From Cytophagales bacterium (GTDB taxonomy: Bacteria; Bacteroidota; Bacteroidia; Cytophagales; Cyclobacteriaceae), in assembly GCA_017303795.1 (NCBI GenBank), contig JAFLBR010000008.1, positions 124,001 to 188,000 on the forward strand: a stretch of DNA of 64,000 nucleotides. The letters run 5' to 3'. Made by a program: the position numbers and the translations under genes. The first letter of the stretch is position 1. Each line of letters starts with the position of its first letter. The notes below the pieces were generated by a model, which did not search any database, was not told where the DNA came from, and saw nothing but the letters and a program-made list of their open reading frames with translations. This document shows positions 26,541-35,393 of the stretch, in pieces.

Positions 26541-28328
26541 TTAAATGGTTTTCATTAGTTCAGCACGGTATTCGGTAAGGATGCGCGCTTTAGATAAAAA
26601 GCCGAGGTATTGTTTGTTTTTCACTACAGGTAAATTCCATTGCCGCGTTTCATCAAATTTTTTGAGAATGGCAGGCAAGTTGTCATTAAAGTCCACCGCG
26701 TGTGCTTCCATCATTAAATCTTTCACGAAAGTGGTATCGTATAATTTGTTGTTAAAAATAATTTCACGCACATGATCCAGGTGCACCAACCCAACCAGCA
26801 CTCCTTCGCGGGTTACAACCGGAAAGGTGTTGCGTTTGGAGATGGAGATAACGCGTACCAGCAAACGCAAACTATCCTCAGGCCGGATGGCTGAGAAATT
26901 ATGTTCTAATAAATCCTGCAGGTTAAGTTTACTTAATAGAAACTGATCGCGATTATCAACCGTCATGTTCAGCAGTTTAGAAAGTTTTTTGCCTTCCATA
27001 GATAGTGGCTCAAAGTATCGCGATACCGTTAATCCCAAAGCAGCCACAATCATGAGTGGAATGATCAGATCATAACCTCCGGTTATTTCAGCAATCAAAA
27101 ATATCGCGCAAAGCGGAGCGTAGAATACACCACTTAAAATACCAGCCATGGCTACCAACGTAAAATTAGTTTCGGGTATTTGTGCCAGGCCGCTCAGGTT
27201 AATCAATCGCGCAAACGCAAAACCAAGGTATGCACCAACAAAAAGCGAAGGGCCAAAGTTACCGCCATTGCCACCGCTGCCCAATGTTAAACCAACAGCC
27301 ACCACTTTAATTAGAACAAGTGCACCAATAAAAATCAAAATGGTAAAATCATTTTGCAGATAGCGGTAGATGATGCTGCCATTTGCTACTTCAAGTGGTT
27401 TGCTGTTAGCCAGCATTTTTATACTCTCATACCCTTCGCCAAACAGCGATGGAAAAAATAAGAGTAGCACAGCCAGTGCAAGGCCACCTAAAATAATTTT
27501 AGTGCGATTGTTTTTACGAGCTGCAAAAAATTTTTCGGTGCCTTCTAATGTGCGGGCATAATAGAGCGATACAAACCCGGCTAGTATTCCCAATATAATG
27601 TAGAACGGAAGGTTGTGATAATCGAAAGGTTGTTGTTGCGAAAAGGAAAGGATAATGCCTTCGGCTAAAATAATTTTAGAGAGCAAAGCACCGGTAGCTG
27701 CGGCAATTATGATAGGAATAAATGCACCCACCGTTGCATCAGCTAACAGAACTTCAATGGCGAACAACACTCCGGCAATAGGCGCATTAAATGCCGCTGC
27801 AATGCCCGCTGCTGCTCCGCAAGCCAATAATACAGTTCTGTCCTTATAGGGTAAATGAAAGTAGTTTCCAAAGTTTGAACCTATTGCTGAACCCGTACTT
27901 ACCATAGGCGACTCTAACCCAACTGAGCCACCAAAACCTACGGTTAAGGCGCTGGTAATAATGTGTGAATAAGTTTGGTTAGTTGGAAGCTTAGATGATT
28001 TACGCGCAATAGCATACCCAATTTCGGCACTGCCTTTTTTAAAATTTCCTTTCAGGCCAAACTTGATGTAAGCAACTGTAAGGGCTATGCCGATAATCGG
28101 GAAAAGTGCAAACAGGTAGAACTGTTCGTAATGCGAAGCGTAATAATTTACCCAAACACCAATGGTATGAACAAAAAATTTAAGTACGATGGCGGCAAGT
28201 GCGGATAGGATACCTACCACCACACTTGCTAACATAAAAAACTGGCGAGGCGATAGCCGGTTGCGGGCAAAAAAGAATGCTTGCTTAAGCGTTCGAAAAA
28301 TAAATCTATCGGCTTTATGAGATTGCAT
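26541..28328 (-). CDS. ClC-family chloride channel or antiporter with CBS pair
   Basis: A 595-residue membrane protein with about ten ClC helices. Selectivity motifs are GSVGLESPMVSTGSAIG, which includes the gating glutamate, GSGGNGGNFGPSLFVGA, and GVFYAPLCAIFLIAEITGGYD. Two CBS domains (about 455-590) follow the membrane part and are probably a nucleotide-sensing switch. The gating glutamate usually indicates Cl-/H+ exchange. The external tyrosine of Cl- coordination was not located with confidence. Confidence 0.92.
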   Translation of the reverse strand: MQSHKADRFIFRTLKQAFFFARNRLSPRQFFMLASVVVGILSALAAIVLKFFVHTIGVWVNYYASHYEQFYLFALFPIIGIALTVAYIKFGLKGNFKKGSAEIGYAIARKSSKLPTNQTYSHIITSALTVGFGGSVGLESPMVSTGSAIGSNFGNYFHLPYKDRTVLLACGAAAGIAAAFNAPIAGVLFAIEVLLADATVGAFIPIIIAAATGALLSKIILAEGIILSFSQQQPFDYHNLPFYIILGILAGFVSLYYARTLEGTEKFFAARKNNRTKIILGGLALAVLLLFFPSLFGEGYESIKMLANSKPLEVANGSIIYRYLQNDFTILIFIGALVLIKVVAVGLTLGSGGNGGNFGPSLFVGAYLGFAFARLINLSGLAQIPETNFTLVAMAGILSGVFYAPLCAIFLIAEITGGYDLIIPLMIVAALGLTVSRYFEPLSMEGKKLSKLLNMTVDNRDQFLLSKLNLQDLLEHNFSAIRPEDSLRLLVRVISISKRNTFPVVTREGVLVGLVHLDHVREIIFNNKLYDTTFVKDLMMEAHAVDFNDNLPAILKKFDETRQWNLPVVKNKQYLGFLSKARILTEYRAELMKTI

Positions 28329-28439
28329 GGTGCAAATTAAAAAGCCTTTGTTAAAAACAGGGTTTTAGTACTGAATGATTTGATGCCCGAAACTTAATTC
28401 TTTGTAATGTTGTATCAACAATAATTGAGTTTGTAAACA

Positions 28440-28895
28440 ATGTCGTTGGAAACAGAAATAAAACAAACCCGGTTTCAAAGCGAACATCAGAAAGCAGCCA
28501 TCAATGTGTTGCTTACCGGAAACTGGTTATACAATCAGAATGCGTTGTTTCTAAAGCAACATGGGCTTACGCCCGAGCAGTTTAATGTATTGCGAATTTT
28601 GCGCGGCAACCATCCTAAACCTATGATGCTTTTAGAGATCACCGAAAGGATGATTGATAAGAGCAGCAATTGTACGCGGCTGGTAGAAAAACTAAGGCAA
28701 AAAGGTTGGGTAAAGCGCGAAATCTGTGCAACCAATCGCAGGCAGGTAGATATATTCATAACCCCAAAAGGGTTGGCTGTTTTAACTAAGATAGATGCCG
28801 CCATTTCTCAGAATCCGTTGCAACAATTGCAAACCCGTTTAACCAAGACTGAGGCCTCAGAACTTAATAAGCTATTGGATAAGATTCGCGGTTAA
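28440..28895 (+). CDS. MarR-family transcriptional regulator
   Basis: 151 residues with a winged helix-turn-helix: NVLRILRGNHPKPMMLLEITERM, then KSSNCTRLVEKLRQKGWVKRE, and the wing CATNRRQVDIFITPKGLAVL. It is divergent from the ClC operon, with 111 bases between the starts, so it may control either side. MarR proteins usually respond to phenolics or oxidants by thiol or ligand sensing. One cysteine in KSSNC and one in CATN are candidates, but their role is a guess. Confidence 0.93.
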   Translation: MSLETEIKQTRFQSEHQKAAINVLLTGNWLYNQNALFLKQHGLTPEQFNVLRILRGNHPKPMMLLEITERMIDKSSNCTRLVEKLRQKGWVKREICATNRRQVDIFITPKGLAVLTKIDAAISQNPLQQLQTRLTKTEASELNKLLDKIRG

Positions 28896-28969
28896 TTAAA
28901 CCGTCATTTTATTAATGTCAGAATATTATTCGGCTAAATTCCACCTTCTAAGAATTTATTAAAATAATT

Positions 28970-28996
28970 ATGCAATCGTTTGAGGTTGCATTTTTT
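28970..28996 (+). terminator. Possible terminator after the MarR gene
   Basis: A short stem ATGCAA (28970-28975) / TTGCAT (28986-28991) is followed by a T-run. It lies 75 bases after the MarR stop. The stem is weak, so confidence is low. Confidence 0.4.
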
Positions 28997-29063
28997 ATAC
29001 TCTGCACAGGGTTTTTCCATCCTGGTTTTTCCATTTTGTTAAGTAATCATTAAAAATCAATCA

Positions 29064-29111
29064 CTATTTTCAAAAAACATTATCATTTTTTGAAAATAGG
29101 TTCAAAAAATA
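29064..29111 (+). promoter_or_regulatory. Overlapping inverted repeats upstream of amt
   Basis: Arms at 29064-29077 (CTATTTTCAAAAAA) and 29086-29099 pair perfectly over an 8-base loop. The second arm also pairs, through TTTTTTGAA, with TTCAAAAAA at about 29101-29109. Two mutually exclusive stems could form about 140-185 bases before the amt start codon. A role as an operator or RNA switch is inference. Confidence 0.5.
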
Positions 29112-29248
29112 CCCTTCCGTAATCGGATTCTGTAAAAAATATTTAAAACTGGGTTAAAATTTAACGTCAGGTTTGGATTCTTGTGCTTGTAAATCCTAAA
29201 AGAAACCTAAACCCAACCCTTTCAATAAACACTTAATCCATTTCACTT

Positions 29249-30577
29249 ATGATTGAAACTCTATCTGACTCTACCGTACTCGATCCTGGCACTGCCGCGG
29301 CTTTGGCCGACTCGCTGCAGGCGCTCTCTGCGCGAATCACCGCAGCAGAAAACACTTCGGCCTTTACTACCAACAACGTGTGGATGTTGCTGGCAACTTT
29401 TCTGGTCTTTATAATGTCATTGGGTTTCTCGGCTGTTGAAGCAGGGTTTACTCAAGCAAAAAACACCGTAAACATCTTGTTCAAAAATACAGTAGATACC
29501 GCTATTGGTATAGTGGTGTTTGCTTTGTTTGGATTCGCGCTTATGTATCCGGGCACATTCAATGGTTGGCTTGGCTTTGCCGGCTTTGGACTAAGTCCAG
29601 CAGAAGACTATGATCCCATTACCTATGCGAGTGGCCATTACACCTATTGGACTGACTTCTTATTTCAAGCTGTGTTTTGTGCTACTGCCGGTACTATTGT
29701 ATCGGGTGCAGTAGCTGAGCGTATTAAAATAAGCGCCTACTTCATTTTTACATTATTCCTTACGGGATTAATCTACCCGATTTTAGGAAGTTGGAAGTGG
29801 GGTGGTGGTTGGTTGAATGACTATGGCTTCTACGATTTTGCAGGTTCAACCATTGTACACTCTGTAGGTGGTTGGGCAGCTCTTGCCGGAGTTATTATTC
29901 TTGGCCCGCGTCTTGGCAAGTATGATGAAAACGGCAAAGCAAAAACTTTCTCCAACTCTTCTGTTCCATTGGCTGTAATAGGAGTTTTCCTACTCTGGTT
30001 CGGATGGTTCGGCTTCAATGGCGGATCTGTTTTGTCTGCCGACCCTGAGACAATCTCTTTAGTATGCGTTACTACAGCACTTGCTGCTTGCACAGGAGCC
30101 ATTGGTGGTTTCTTTGCGGGACTCCTTTCATTCAAGCGCCTTGACTTAGGTATGGTACTCAATGGAATACTAGCCGGTCTTGTAGGGATCACAGCGGGTG
30201 CCGATCAAATGTCACCAAACGAAGCCTTGCTTATCGGATTGATTTGCGGACTTGTAGTTGTCTTTGCAGTCATATTTTTTGACAAGCTAAAAATTGACGA
30301 TCCGGTGGGAGCGATTTCGGTTCACCTGATATGCGGTATCATCGGAACCTTAGCTGTTGGAGTATTTGGTAAAATGGCTGGCTTTGATCAATTCATCAAA
30401 CAACTTGTTGGTGTAGGAGCTTATGGTGCCGGTGCATTTGGCGGTTCGTTGCTTGTGTTCTTCATTCTTAACAAAGTTATGAAAGGTGGTATTCGGGTTT
30501 CTGCTCAACATGAGAAAGAAGGTCTCGATAGCCATGAGCACGGTATGCGTGGTTACACCATTACCTACGAAGAATAA
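29249..30577 (+). CDS. amt: Ammonium transporter Amt
   Basis: A 442-residue channel with eleven predicted membrane segments, starting after a hydrophilic N-terminal region of about 45 residues. Conserved elements are AVEAGFTQAKNTVNI, the pore histidines in GSTIVHSVGGWAAL and ISVHLICGIIGT, and WFGFNGGS. It imports ammonium across the inner membrane. The N-terminal extension before the first helix is not a clear signal peptide. No glnK/PII gene follows, unlike most bacterial amt loci; the next genes encode an outer-membrane barrel and glutamine synthetase. Confidence 0.95.
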   Translation: MIETLSDSTVLDPGTAAALADSLQALSARITAAENTSAFTTNNVWMLLATFLVFIMSLGFSAVEAGFTQAKNTVNILFKNTVDTAIGIVVFALFGFALMYPGTFNGWLGFAGFGLSPAEDYDPITYASGHYTYWTDFLFQAVFCATAGTIVSGAVAERIKISAYFIFTLFLTGLIYPILGSWKWGGGWLNDYGFYDFAGSTIVHSVGGWAALAGVIILGPRLGKYDENGKAKTFSNSSVPLAVIGVFLLWFGWFGFNGGSVLSADPETISLVCVTTALAACTGAIGGFFAGLLSFKRLDLGMVLNGILAGLVGITAGADQMSPNEALLIGLICGLVVVFAVIFFDKLKIDDPVGAISVHLICGIIGTLAVGVFGKMAGFDQFIKQLVGVGAYGAGAFGGSLLVFFILNKVMKGGIRVSAQHEKEGLDSHEHGMRGYTITYEE

Positions 30578-30722
30578 CTAAAAATAATTGCCATGCGATG
30601 CAAGTTGGCCAGTCGGGCCACTTGCTAGCCTGGTAAAAAAACACCAGGAAGTCTCAGCTGATAATTGCAGTCATCCACTGAGAATCTCCCTGGCCATTGT
30701 AAAAAATACAACCCTCAAAATT

Positions 30723-32012
30723 ATGAAAAACATTAAAAATGTATTGTCACTATTGATAGTAATTACATTGTCGGTAAACGCATTTGCACAAGAAACACCA
30801 GTGCTTGCATCGGCTAACACAAACGATAAAGAGAAGAAGAAAAAAGAAGCGCAGAAAAGTGAAGAAGTGAAAACAACCGAACAAAAAGAAGAGGAAGAAA
30901 AAGAAGAACCAACCTTTACATTATCAGGATCGATTGATGTGTATGCGCGCACGGCATTGGGTTCAACCAATGGTGGTGGTGGTTATGCGCCCGTTTCAGC
31001 GTTCGCTAACTTAAAAGGATTCTCGTTGGGTATGGCCAATCTGGTTGCTTCTTATAGTGGAGAAAAATCTGGCTTTGTAGCAGATCTGGTTTTTGGCCCA
31101 AGAGGTTCTGATGCAGTGTTTAATTCTGGAGTTTTCTCGTATACCAACTCAGCATTTGGAAGTAGCGGTCAGATTGTAAATCAATTGTATGCCTACTTCA
31201 AACTATCCGATGCAGTTACCATCAACTTAGGTCAGTTCAATACATTTTTAGGTTACGAAGTGATTTCACCCGCAGTTAATTTTCATTACTCCACTTCGTA
31301 TATGTTCTCTTACGGTCCGTTTAGTCATACCGGTGTGCGTGCTGATTTTGATTTGGGTAATGGATTGGGTTTAAAACTTGCAGTAATGAATCCAACCGAT
31401 GTGCTTCAGTTTAATCCGGTAAACACCTATACCATTGGTGGCCAGATTGGCAAAACGACTGATGCGGGTGGTATCTGGTTAAATGTTCTTTATGGCGATC
31501 AGGATGGAACTTTGGATGAAGATGGGCCATCTGTGGATGACGATGGAAATTTGCTTTCATCCGGAGGTAGTCTGTTTCAGGTTGATCTTACCACAGGCTA
31601 TAACCTTAGGGATAAGTTTTATCTGGGTTTAAATACTTCGATGCAAAGTGTGGCAGCAGGTGAAGCATTTACTGGCCCAGGTACAATCACTGACTTAGAT
31701 GGTGATGCAACATCTTTCTTTGGTGTAGCCATTTATCCAAAAGTTACTATATCAGAAACATTTTCATTAGGCGCACGTGCCGAGTATTTCTCTACTGCTA
31801 AAGGTCACCTCAGCGATTACTTCGCGCAAGATGCAGAAGGCAAAGGAAGCATTACGGCATTTACCGTATCGGGTAATTATAAAATTGGTGGGTTAACGCT
31901 TATTCCGGAAGTAAGATTCGATTCAGCTTCCGAAAATTCATTCTTCACTAAAAGTGGCGATGCTTCAAAGTCTATAACCTCGCTGCTACTGGCAGCGGTG
32001 TATAAATTCTAA
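30723..32012 (+). CDS. Outer-membrane beta-barrel (porin-like) protein
   Basis: 429 residues from the ATG at 30723; an open frame from 30588 lies upstream, but only this start gives a signal peptide (ending NAFAQE). A Lys/Glu-rich linker (about 35-65) precedes a beta-barrel of alternating strands that ends in a typical outer-membrane signature (LLLAAVYKF). Barrel proteins of this type are often annotated as porins. Placement between amt and glutamine synthetase suggests passage of ammonium or a small nitrogen compound across the outer membrane, which is inference. Confidence 0.8.
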   Translation: MKNIKNVLSLLIVITLSVNAFAQETPVLASANTNDKEKKKKEAQKSEEVKTTEQKEEEEKEEPTFTLSGSIDVYARTALGSTNGGGGYAPVSAFANLKGFSLGMANLVASYSGEKSGFVADLVFGPRGSDAVFNSGVFSYTNSAFGSSGQIVNQLYAYFKLSDAVTINLGQFNTFLGYEVISPAVNFHYSTSYMFSYGPFSHTGVRADFDLGNGLGLKLAVMNPTDVLQFNPVNTYTIGGQIGKTTDAGGIWLNVLYGDQDGTLDEDGPSVDDDGNLLSSGGSLFQVDLTTGYNLRDKFYLGLNTSMQSVAAGEAFTGPGTITDLDGDATSFFGVAIYPKVTISETFSLGARAEYFSTAKGHLSDYFAQDAEGKGSITAFTVSGNYKIGGLTLIPEVRFDSASENSFFTKSGDASKSITSLLLAAVYKF

Positions 32013-32040
32013 TCGATCATTAACAAAACAGAAACTACCT

Positions 32041-33093
32041 ATGTCAAAATCAAAACTTGAGTACATCTGGCTGGATGGCTACACACCCACCCAAAGCCTG
32101 CGCAGTAAAACTAAAATTGTAAAAAACTTTAAAGGCACATTAGAAGATTGTCCCGCCTGGTCGTTCGATGGAAGTTCTACCGAACAAGCACCGGGAGGTT
32201 CAAGCGATTGTATCCTCGAACCCGTTGCCATATTCCCTGATCCCGCAAGGAAAGATGGCTTTCTGGTAATGTGTGAAGTATTAAGTCCCGATGGAACCCC
32301 ACATCCAACAAACGGCCGCGCTACAATTGAAGATGACGACCGCGACTTCTGGTTTGGTTTTGAACAGGAGTACTTCCTGTGGGACCCGGGCACTAATAAA
32401 CCGTTGGGCTTTCCAGAGAATGGATACCCGGCACCACAAGGGCCGTATTATTGTTCAGTAGGTGCCAAGAATGCATTCGGGCGTTCAATTATTGAAGAGC
32501 ATCTTGATTATTGTTTGGAAGCCGGCATTAACGTAGAAGGTATTAATGCTGAAGTTGCACCGGGCCAATGGGAGTTTCAGGTATTTGCAAAAGGTGCAAA
32601 AGAAGCGGGCGACCAGGTGTGGGTAGCGCGTTATCTATTGGAGCGCACAGCCGAAAAGTATGGTATAGCTATTAACTGGCATTGCAAACCATTAGGCGCT
32701 ACCGATTGGAATGGATCGGGCATGCACGCCAACTTCTCTAACTCGCTGTTGCGCGAGGCAGGATCGAAAGATATTTACGACCTGGTGTGTGGCGCATTTG
32801 CTCCGTATGTAAAAGAACACATTGCCGTGTACGGTGCCGATAACCACTTACGCTTAACCGGTAAACACGAAACACAAAGCATCGATAAATTTTCTTATGG
32901 TATTTCCGATAGGGGCGCTTCTATCCGCATTCCGATTGCCACCGTTGAAAACGGGTGGAAAGGATGGTTGGAAGATCGCAGACCCAACTCGGCAGCTGAC
33001 CCTTACAAAGTGGCCGCGCGCATTATTACTACGGTAAAAACTGTGCCTGAGCCGGAATTGGTTAGCGTGAACAGCAACGGAAAAGGGAGGTAG
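32041..33093 (+). CDS. Glutamine synthetase, type II (eukaryotic-like)
   Basis: Makes glutamine from glutamate, ammonia and ATP. The 350 residues fit GSII, which is much shorter than GSI (about 470) or GSIII (about 700). The N-terminal beta-grasp holds WSFDGSST. Catalytic segments FGFEQEYFL, GINAEVAPGQWEFQV, HCKPLGATDWNGSGMHANFS and SDRGASIRIP are all conserved. No adenylylation tyrosine loop of the GSI kind is expected. It is the last gene of the amt cluster, with a terminator 20 bases later. Confidence 0.95.
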   Translation: MSKSKLEYIWLDGYTPTQSLRSKTKIVKNFKGTLEDCPAWSFDGSSTEQAPGGSSDCILEPVAIFPDPARKDGFLVMCEVLSPDGTPHPTNGRATIEDDDRDFWFGFEQEYFLWDPGTNKPLGFPENGYPAPQGPYYCSVGAKNAFGRSIIEEHLDYCLEAGINVEGINAEVAPGQWEFQVFAKGAKEAGDQVWVARYLLERTAEKYGIAINWHCKPLGATDWNGSGMHANFSNSLLREAGSKDIYDLVCGAFAPYVKEHIAVYGADNHLRLTGKHETQSIDKFSYGISDRGASIRIPIATVENGWKGWLEDRRPNSAADPYKVAARIITTVKTVPEPELVSVNSNGKGR

Positions 33094-33113
33094 ACTTTTC
33101 CGTGTGTGAAGTG

Positions 33114-33143
33114 AAAAGGGGAGGCGCAAGCTTCTCCTTTTTT
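33114..33143 (+). terminator. Terminator after glutamine synthetase
   Basis: A G-rich arm (AAGGGGAGG) pairs with CTTCTCCTT through two G-U pairs, with a CGCAAG-type loop, followed by a T-run. Confidence 0.75.
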
Positions 33144-33262
33144 ATTTCCGGGCCACTTAATCCGCAATCAATTATTAGAAAGTTATTAGAATTCAGAATT
33201 TTTGGCCATTTCGAATCTTGCTCAAATTTCTCCTTTTTGGATTGAAATGGCATGTTTTTAAA

Positions 33263-33278
33263 GCGCAACCGGTTGCGC
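33263..33278. promoter_or_regulatory. 16-bp perfect palindrome, operator-like
   Basis: GCGCAACCGGTTGCGC is a perfect palindrome with a central CG. Its GCAA..TTGC core is like operators bound by LacI-family or similar repressors. It lies 179 bases before the next gene and 170 after glutamine synthetase. The regulator is unknown. Confidence 0.45.
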
Positions 33279-33456
33279 CAAAGGGCACCATTAAGATTTG
33301 TCGGGCCATGCGCTGCCAATGGTGGTTATAAAATTACCCTCTTTTTATTTTTTGAAAATCGATCGCTTAGCCATCAAATCCCTATCGTACAGTTAGTTAC
33401 GTTTTAGCAGTGTTTTTTCACGTTAAATTGGTAGAAACATTAAAACAGAAATTACC

Positions 33457-33669
33457 ATGAACAACGTGATAGACATTACTCGCAACGACTTATTGAAGCA
33501 AGAATTGAAATCAAAGTATGTGGATTTATCCGATGCGGAAATTAACCGCGTAGATACTTCCTTCGAGCAGTTGGTTGAAAACATCACCAACAAAACGCAT
33601 CAGCAAAAAGAAGAAGTGGTGCGCCAGGTGGAAGAATCAATGGCCTATGCCAAATCGAAATCACTTTAA
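33457..33669 (+). CDS. Small CsbD-like stress protein
   Basis: A 70-residue hydrophilic protein. The body ELKSKYVDLSDAEINRVDTS, then FEQLVENITNKTHQQKEEVV, follows the CsbD pattern of a charged helix, a LTDDDL-like step, a loop, QLV and a closing helix that begins with a KEEV motif. CsbD proteins are general-stress induced and of unknown function. The N-terminus MNNVIDITRN is unlike typical CsbD, so the assignment rests on the middle of the protein. Two hairpins follow the stop. Confidence 0.55.
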   Translation: MNNVIDITRNDLLKQELKSKYVDLSDAEINRVDTSFEQLVENITNKTHQQKEEVVRQVEESMAYAKSKSL

Positions 33670-33715
33670 CACAAACAACCTGCTGTTAACTTAACTGCAG
33701 GTTTAGTTACCTCTT

Positions 33716-33746
33716 AAAACTCCTATGCTTAGGAGTTTTTTGTTTT
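33716..33746 (+). terminator. Strong rho-independent terminator
   Basis: Ten-base arms AAAACTCCTA (33716-33725) and TAGGAGTTTT (33730-33739) pair perfectly across a 4-base loop and are followed by a T-rich tract. It ends the CsbD-like transcript. Confidence 0.9.
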
Positions 33747-33991
33747 TTATACCTATTAAAAAAAAATAATTGCCAACGAAAGCGATTCGTTTATAACCCC
33801 TTTGGCTCTGTTTTACTGCTTATTATTTTAAATAGAAGTATAAAAACAGATCAACATGTAAAAATCTACTAACCAAAATCTTTAACAGTAGTTGCTGTAT
33901 AACCATGATGTTGAAAAATTTATAACTATCTATCAGCATTAGTATAAGCTGAAATTCTTCCTTCAATTTTATGAGTGCAAATCTCTATTTG

Positions 33992-33999
33992 TAATTTTG
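33992..33999 (+). promoter_or_regulatory. Candidate -7 box for a small secreted protein
   Basis: TAATTTTG is an exact TAnnTTTG match. A transcript starting near 34005 would have a leader of about 30 bases to the ATG at 34034, which supports that start over the one at 34007. No clear -33 element. Confidence 0.35.
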
Positions 34000-34033
34000 T
34001 AACAAGATGTTGCTAAGCATCGTATATATAGTG

Positions 34034-34360
34034 ATGGCAAGATTTTTTACATGTGTACTTACGCTGGTGTTTCTAATCTCCAGTGTAACGGTGTGGGCCT
34101 CGCCCTTCGCTGACACATTGCGTGCTGAAGAGGGCATTGAATCTGCGGAAGAACGAGTAGAAACCGGAGTGTCATCATTTACTGCCTACTGCTCTAAGAT
34201 TCGTAAAACTTTTGTGCCCGAAGTAGGCAATTTAATCTATGCAACTAATCTGAGTGCGATTCAATTTGACGGCCGTCAAACTCAACTAAGACTCAATCAA
34301 CATCAAAACAAAAACACAAACGTACCCATACATATAGCCAAACAGGTCTTTTTGATTTAA
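34034..34360 (+). CDS. Small exported hypothetical protein
   Basis: Start chosen at 34034 (108 residues) because it opens a standard signal peptide (MARFFTCVLTLVFLISSVTV, then WASPF); an in-frame ATG at 34007 would add nine hydrophobic residues. The mature part of about 80 residues has no recognised domain, but it is rich in charged residues early (DTLRAEEGIESAEERVETG). The next gene starts 56 bases later. Little can be said about function, and a non-coding reading cannot be excluded. Confidence 0.4.
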   Translation: MARFFTCVLTLVFLISSVTVWASPFADTLRAEEGIESAEERVETGVSSFTAYCSKIRKTFVPEVGNLIYATNLSAIQFDGRQTQLRLNQHQNKNTNVPIHIAKQVFLI

Positions 34361-34416
34361 GAGTGGATTCTACCTACTACCTCTATACATCCTTTTCACT
34401 TCAAAATTTACCTACT

Positions 34417-34704
34417 ATGAAAAACTACCTAAAAGTTTCTGCCGTTGTGGCATTCGTATTTATTGTTTCAAGTGCTATGGCACAATCAACCGAAAACGGT
34501 TGGCCGGTTTCTAAAGATGTAAACCGTTATAGCAACAAAAGTTTAACATCACATAAAGCCACAAAGATTAAATCGGTTGGCACACCTGTTTTTGTAACCA
34601 GCAAAATGCAAGGCACATCAAAAGCGGTAACTGCCGGAAACGTAACTTCAACTTACCCGATGTGGACGGTGAGCAAGGGCGTTAACCGAATAGGCAAAAA
34701 GTAA
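34417..34704 (+). CDS. Small secreted protein with two VSKxVNR repeats
   Basis: 95 residues from the ATG at 34417; the open frame extends to 34363, but this start gives the signal peptide (FVFIVSSAMAQS). The mature protein starts with WPVSKDVNRYS and ends with MWTVSKGVNRIGKK, two copies of a short motif separated by about 55 residues of Lys/Ser/Thr-rich sequence. I do not recognise the family. A strong terminator follows 20 bases after the stop. It could be a small envelope-associated protein. Confidence 0.6.
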   Translation: MKNYLKVSAVVAFVFIVSSAMAQSTENGWPVSKDVNRYSNKSLTSHKATKIKSVGTPVFVTSKMQGTSKAVTAGNVTSTYPMWTVSKGVNRIGKK

Positions 34705-34723
34705 TGCTTATAAGTTTCAATAT

Positions 34724-34754
34724 AAAGGTCGCTGGCAACAGCGACCTTTTTTTG
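34724..34754 (+). terminator. Strong rho-independent terminator
   Basis: Eleven-base arms AAAGGTCGCTG (34724-34734) and CAGCGACCTTT (34739-34749) pair perfectly with a GCAA tetraloop and a T-run. Confidence 0.92.
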
Positions 34755-34790
34755 TTTGTAAAATCCTGCTGATTTGAATTTCTTTAGATC

Positions 34791-35393
34791 ATGTTTAAGC
34801 TCGAGTTTGAGAATACGGTAACAAATGCTGATGCAGGTTTGAGTTTGTTTGACGAAATCAGGTTGGCATATTCACATCGAGCGAGACATTATCACACCCT
34901 AACTCATTTAGATCAGTTGGTTGCCGAGCTAAAGCCATTTCAACATCAATTCACTTTTTGGGATACAGTGGTGTTTGCCATTGCCTATCACGATTTTATT
35001 TACAAAGCCACTGCTCGCGACAATGAGGAACAAAGTGCGAAAGTTGCTGAAGCGCGGTTAACCGAAATTGATTTTCCGGTTTTAGAAACAGCGCGCTGTG
35101 TGGAATTTATTCTCGCCACAAAAAAGCACGAACCTGTAAATCGTGAGGTTGATTTGTTTACCGATGCCGACCTGGCCATACTTGGCAAAACACCCGAAAG
35201 CTACCAGCAATACACAAAAGAAATACGAAAAGAATATGCTATCTATCCCGATCTGTTATACAAACCTGGACGTAAAAAAGTGTTGCAACATTTTTTGAAT
35301 ATGAAGCGGATTTATAAAACAGATGAGTTTTATGAACGCTATGAGCAAGCCGCCAGAAGGAATTTGCAACTAGAACTTGAGAAAGTTGCTTAA
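34791..35393 (+). CDS. HD-superfamily metal-dependent phosphohydrolase-like protein
   Basis: A 200-residue all-helical protein. RHYHTLTHL (about 30-38) and IAYHDFIY (about 63-70) supply the His and His-Asp ligands of an HD-type metal site, and a further DLAIL motif follows near 124-130. The arrangement matches the predicted HD phosphohydrolase family of COG4339. Substrate unknown. It starts about 37 bases after a strong terminator, so it has its own transcript, but I see no clear promoter. Confidence 0.8.
   Translation: MFKLEFENTVTNADAGLSLFDEIRLAYSHRARHYHTLTHLDQLVAELKPFQHQFTFWDTVVFAIAYHDFIYKATARDNEEQSAKVAEARLTEIDFPVLETARCVEFILATKKHEPVNREVDLFTDADLAILGKTPESYQQYTKEIRKEYAIYPDLLYKPGRKKVLQHFLNMKRIYKTDEFYERYEQAARRNLQLELEKVA

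Larger units (their letters stand above)
28896..29248. other. Intergenic region upstream of amt
   Basis: This 353-base AT-rich stretch contains no plausible gene. It holds a possible terminator for the MarR gene (28970-28996) and a perfect 14-bp inverted repeat with an overlapping third arm (29064-29111). I see no clear TAnnTTTG box near the amt start. Confidence 0.7.
33094..33456. other. Intergenic region downstream of glutamine synthetase
   Basis: 363 bases without a convincing gene. It contains a terminator (33114-33143) and a 16-bp perfect palindrome (33263-33278). The remainder is AT-rich with no other structure I can support. Confidence 0.7.
33670..34033. other. Intergenic region between the CsbD-like gene and a small secreted protein
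   Basis: 364 bases that hold a strong terminator (33716-33746), preceded by a smaller hairpin (AACCTGC...GCAGGTT, 33677-33702), and a possible -7 box at 33992-33999. The middle is AT-rich with no gene I can support. Confidence 0.65.

Noticed and set aside
33062-33319. 85-residue frame downstream of glutamine synthetase
   Set aside because: It overlaps the end of glutamine synthetase and its terminator and has no conserved feature.
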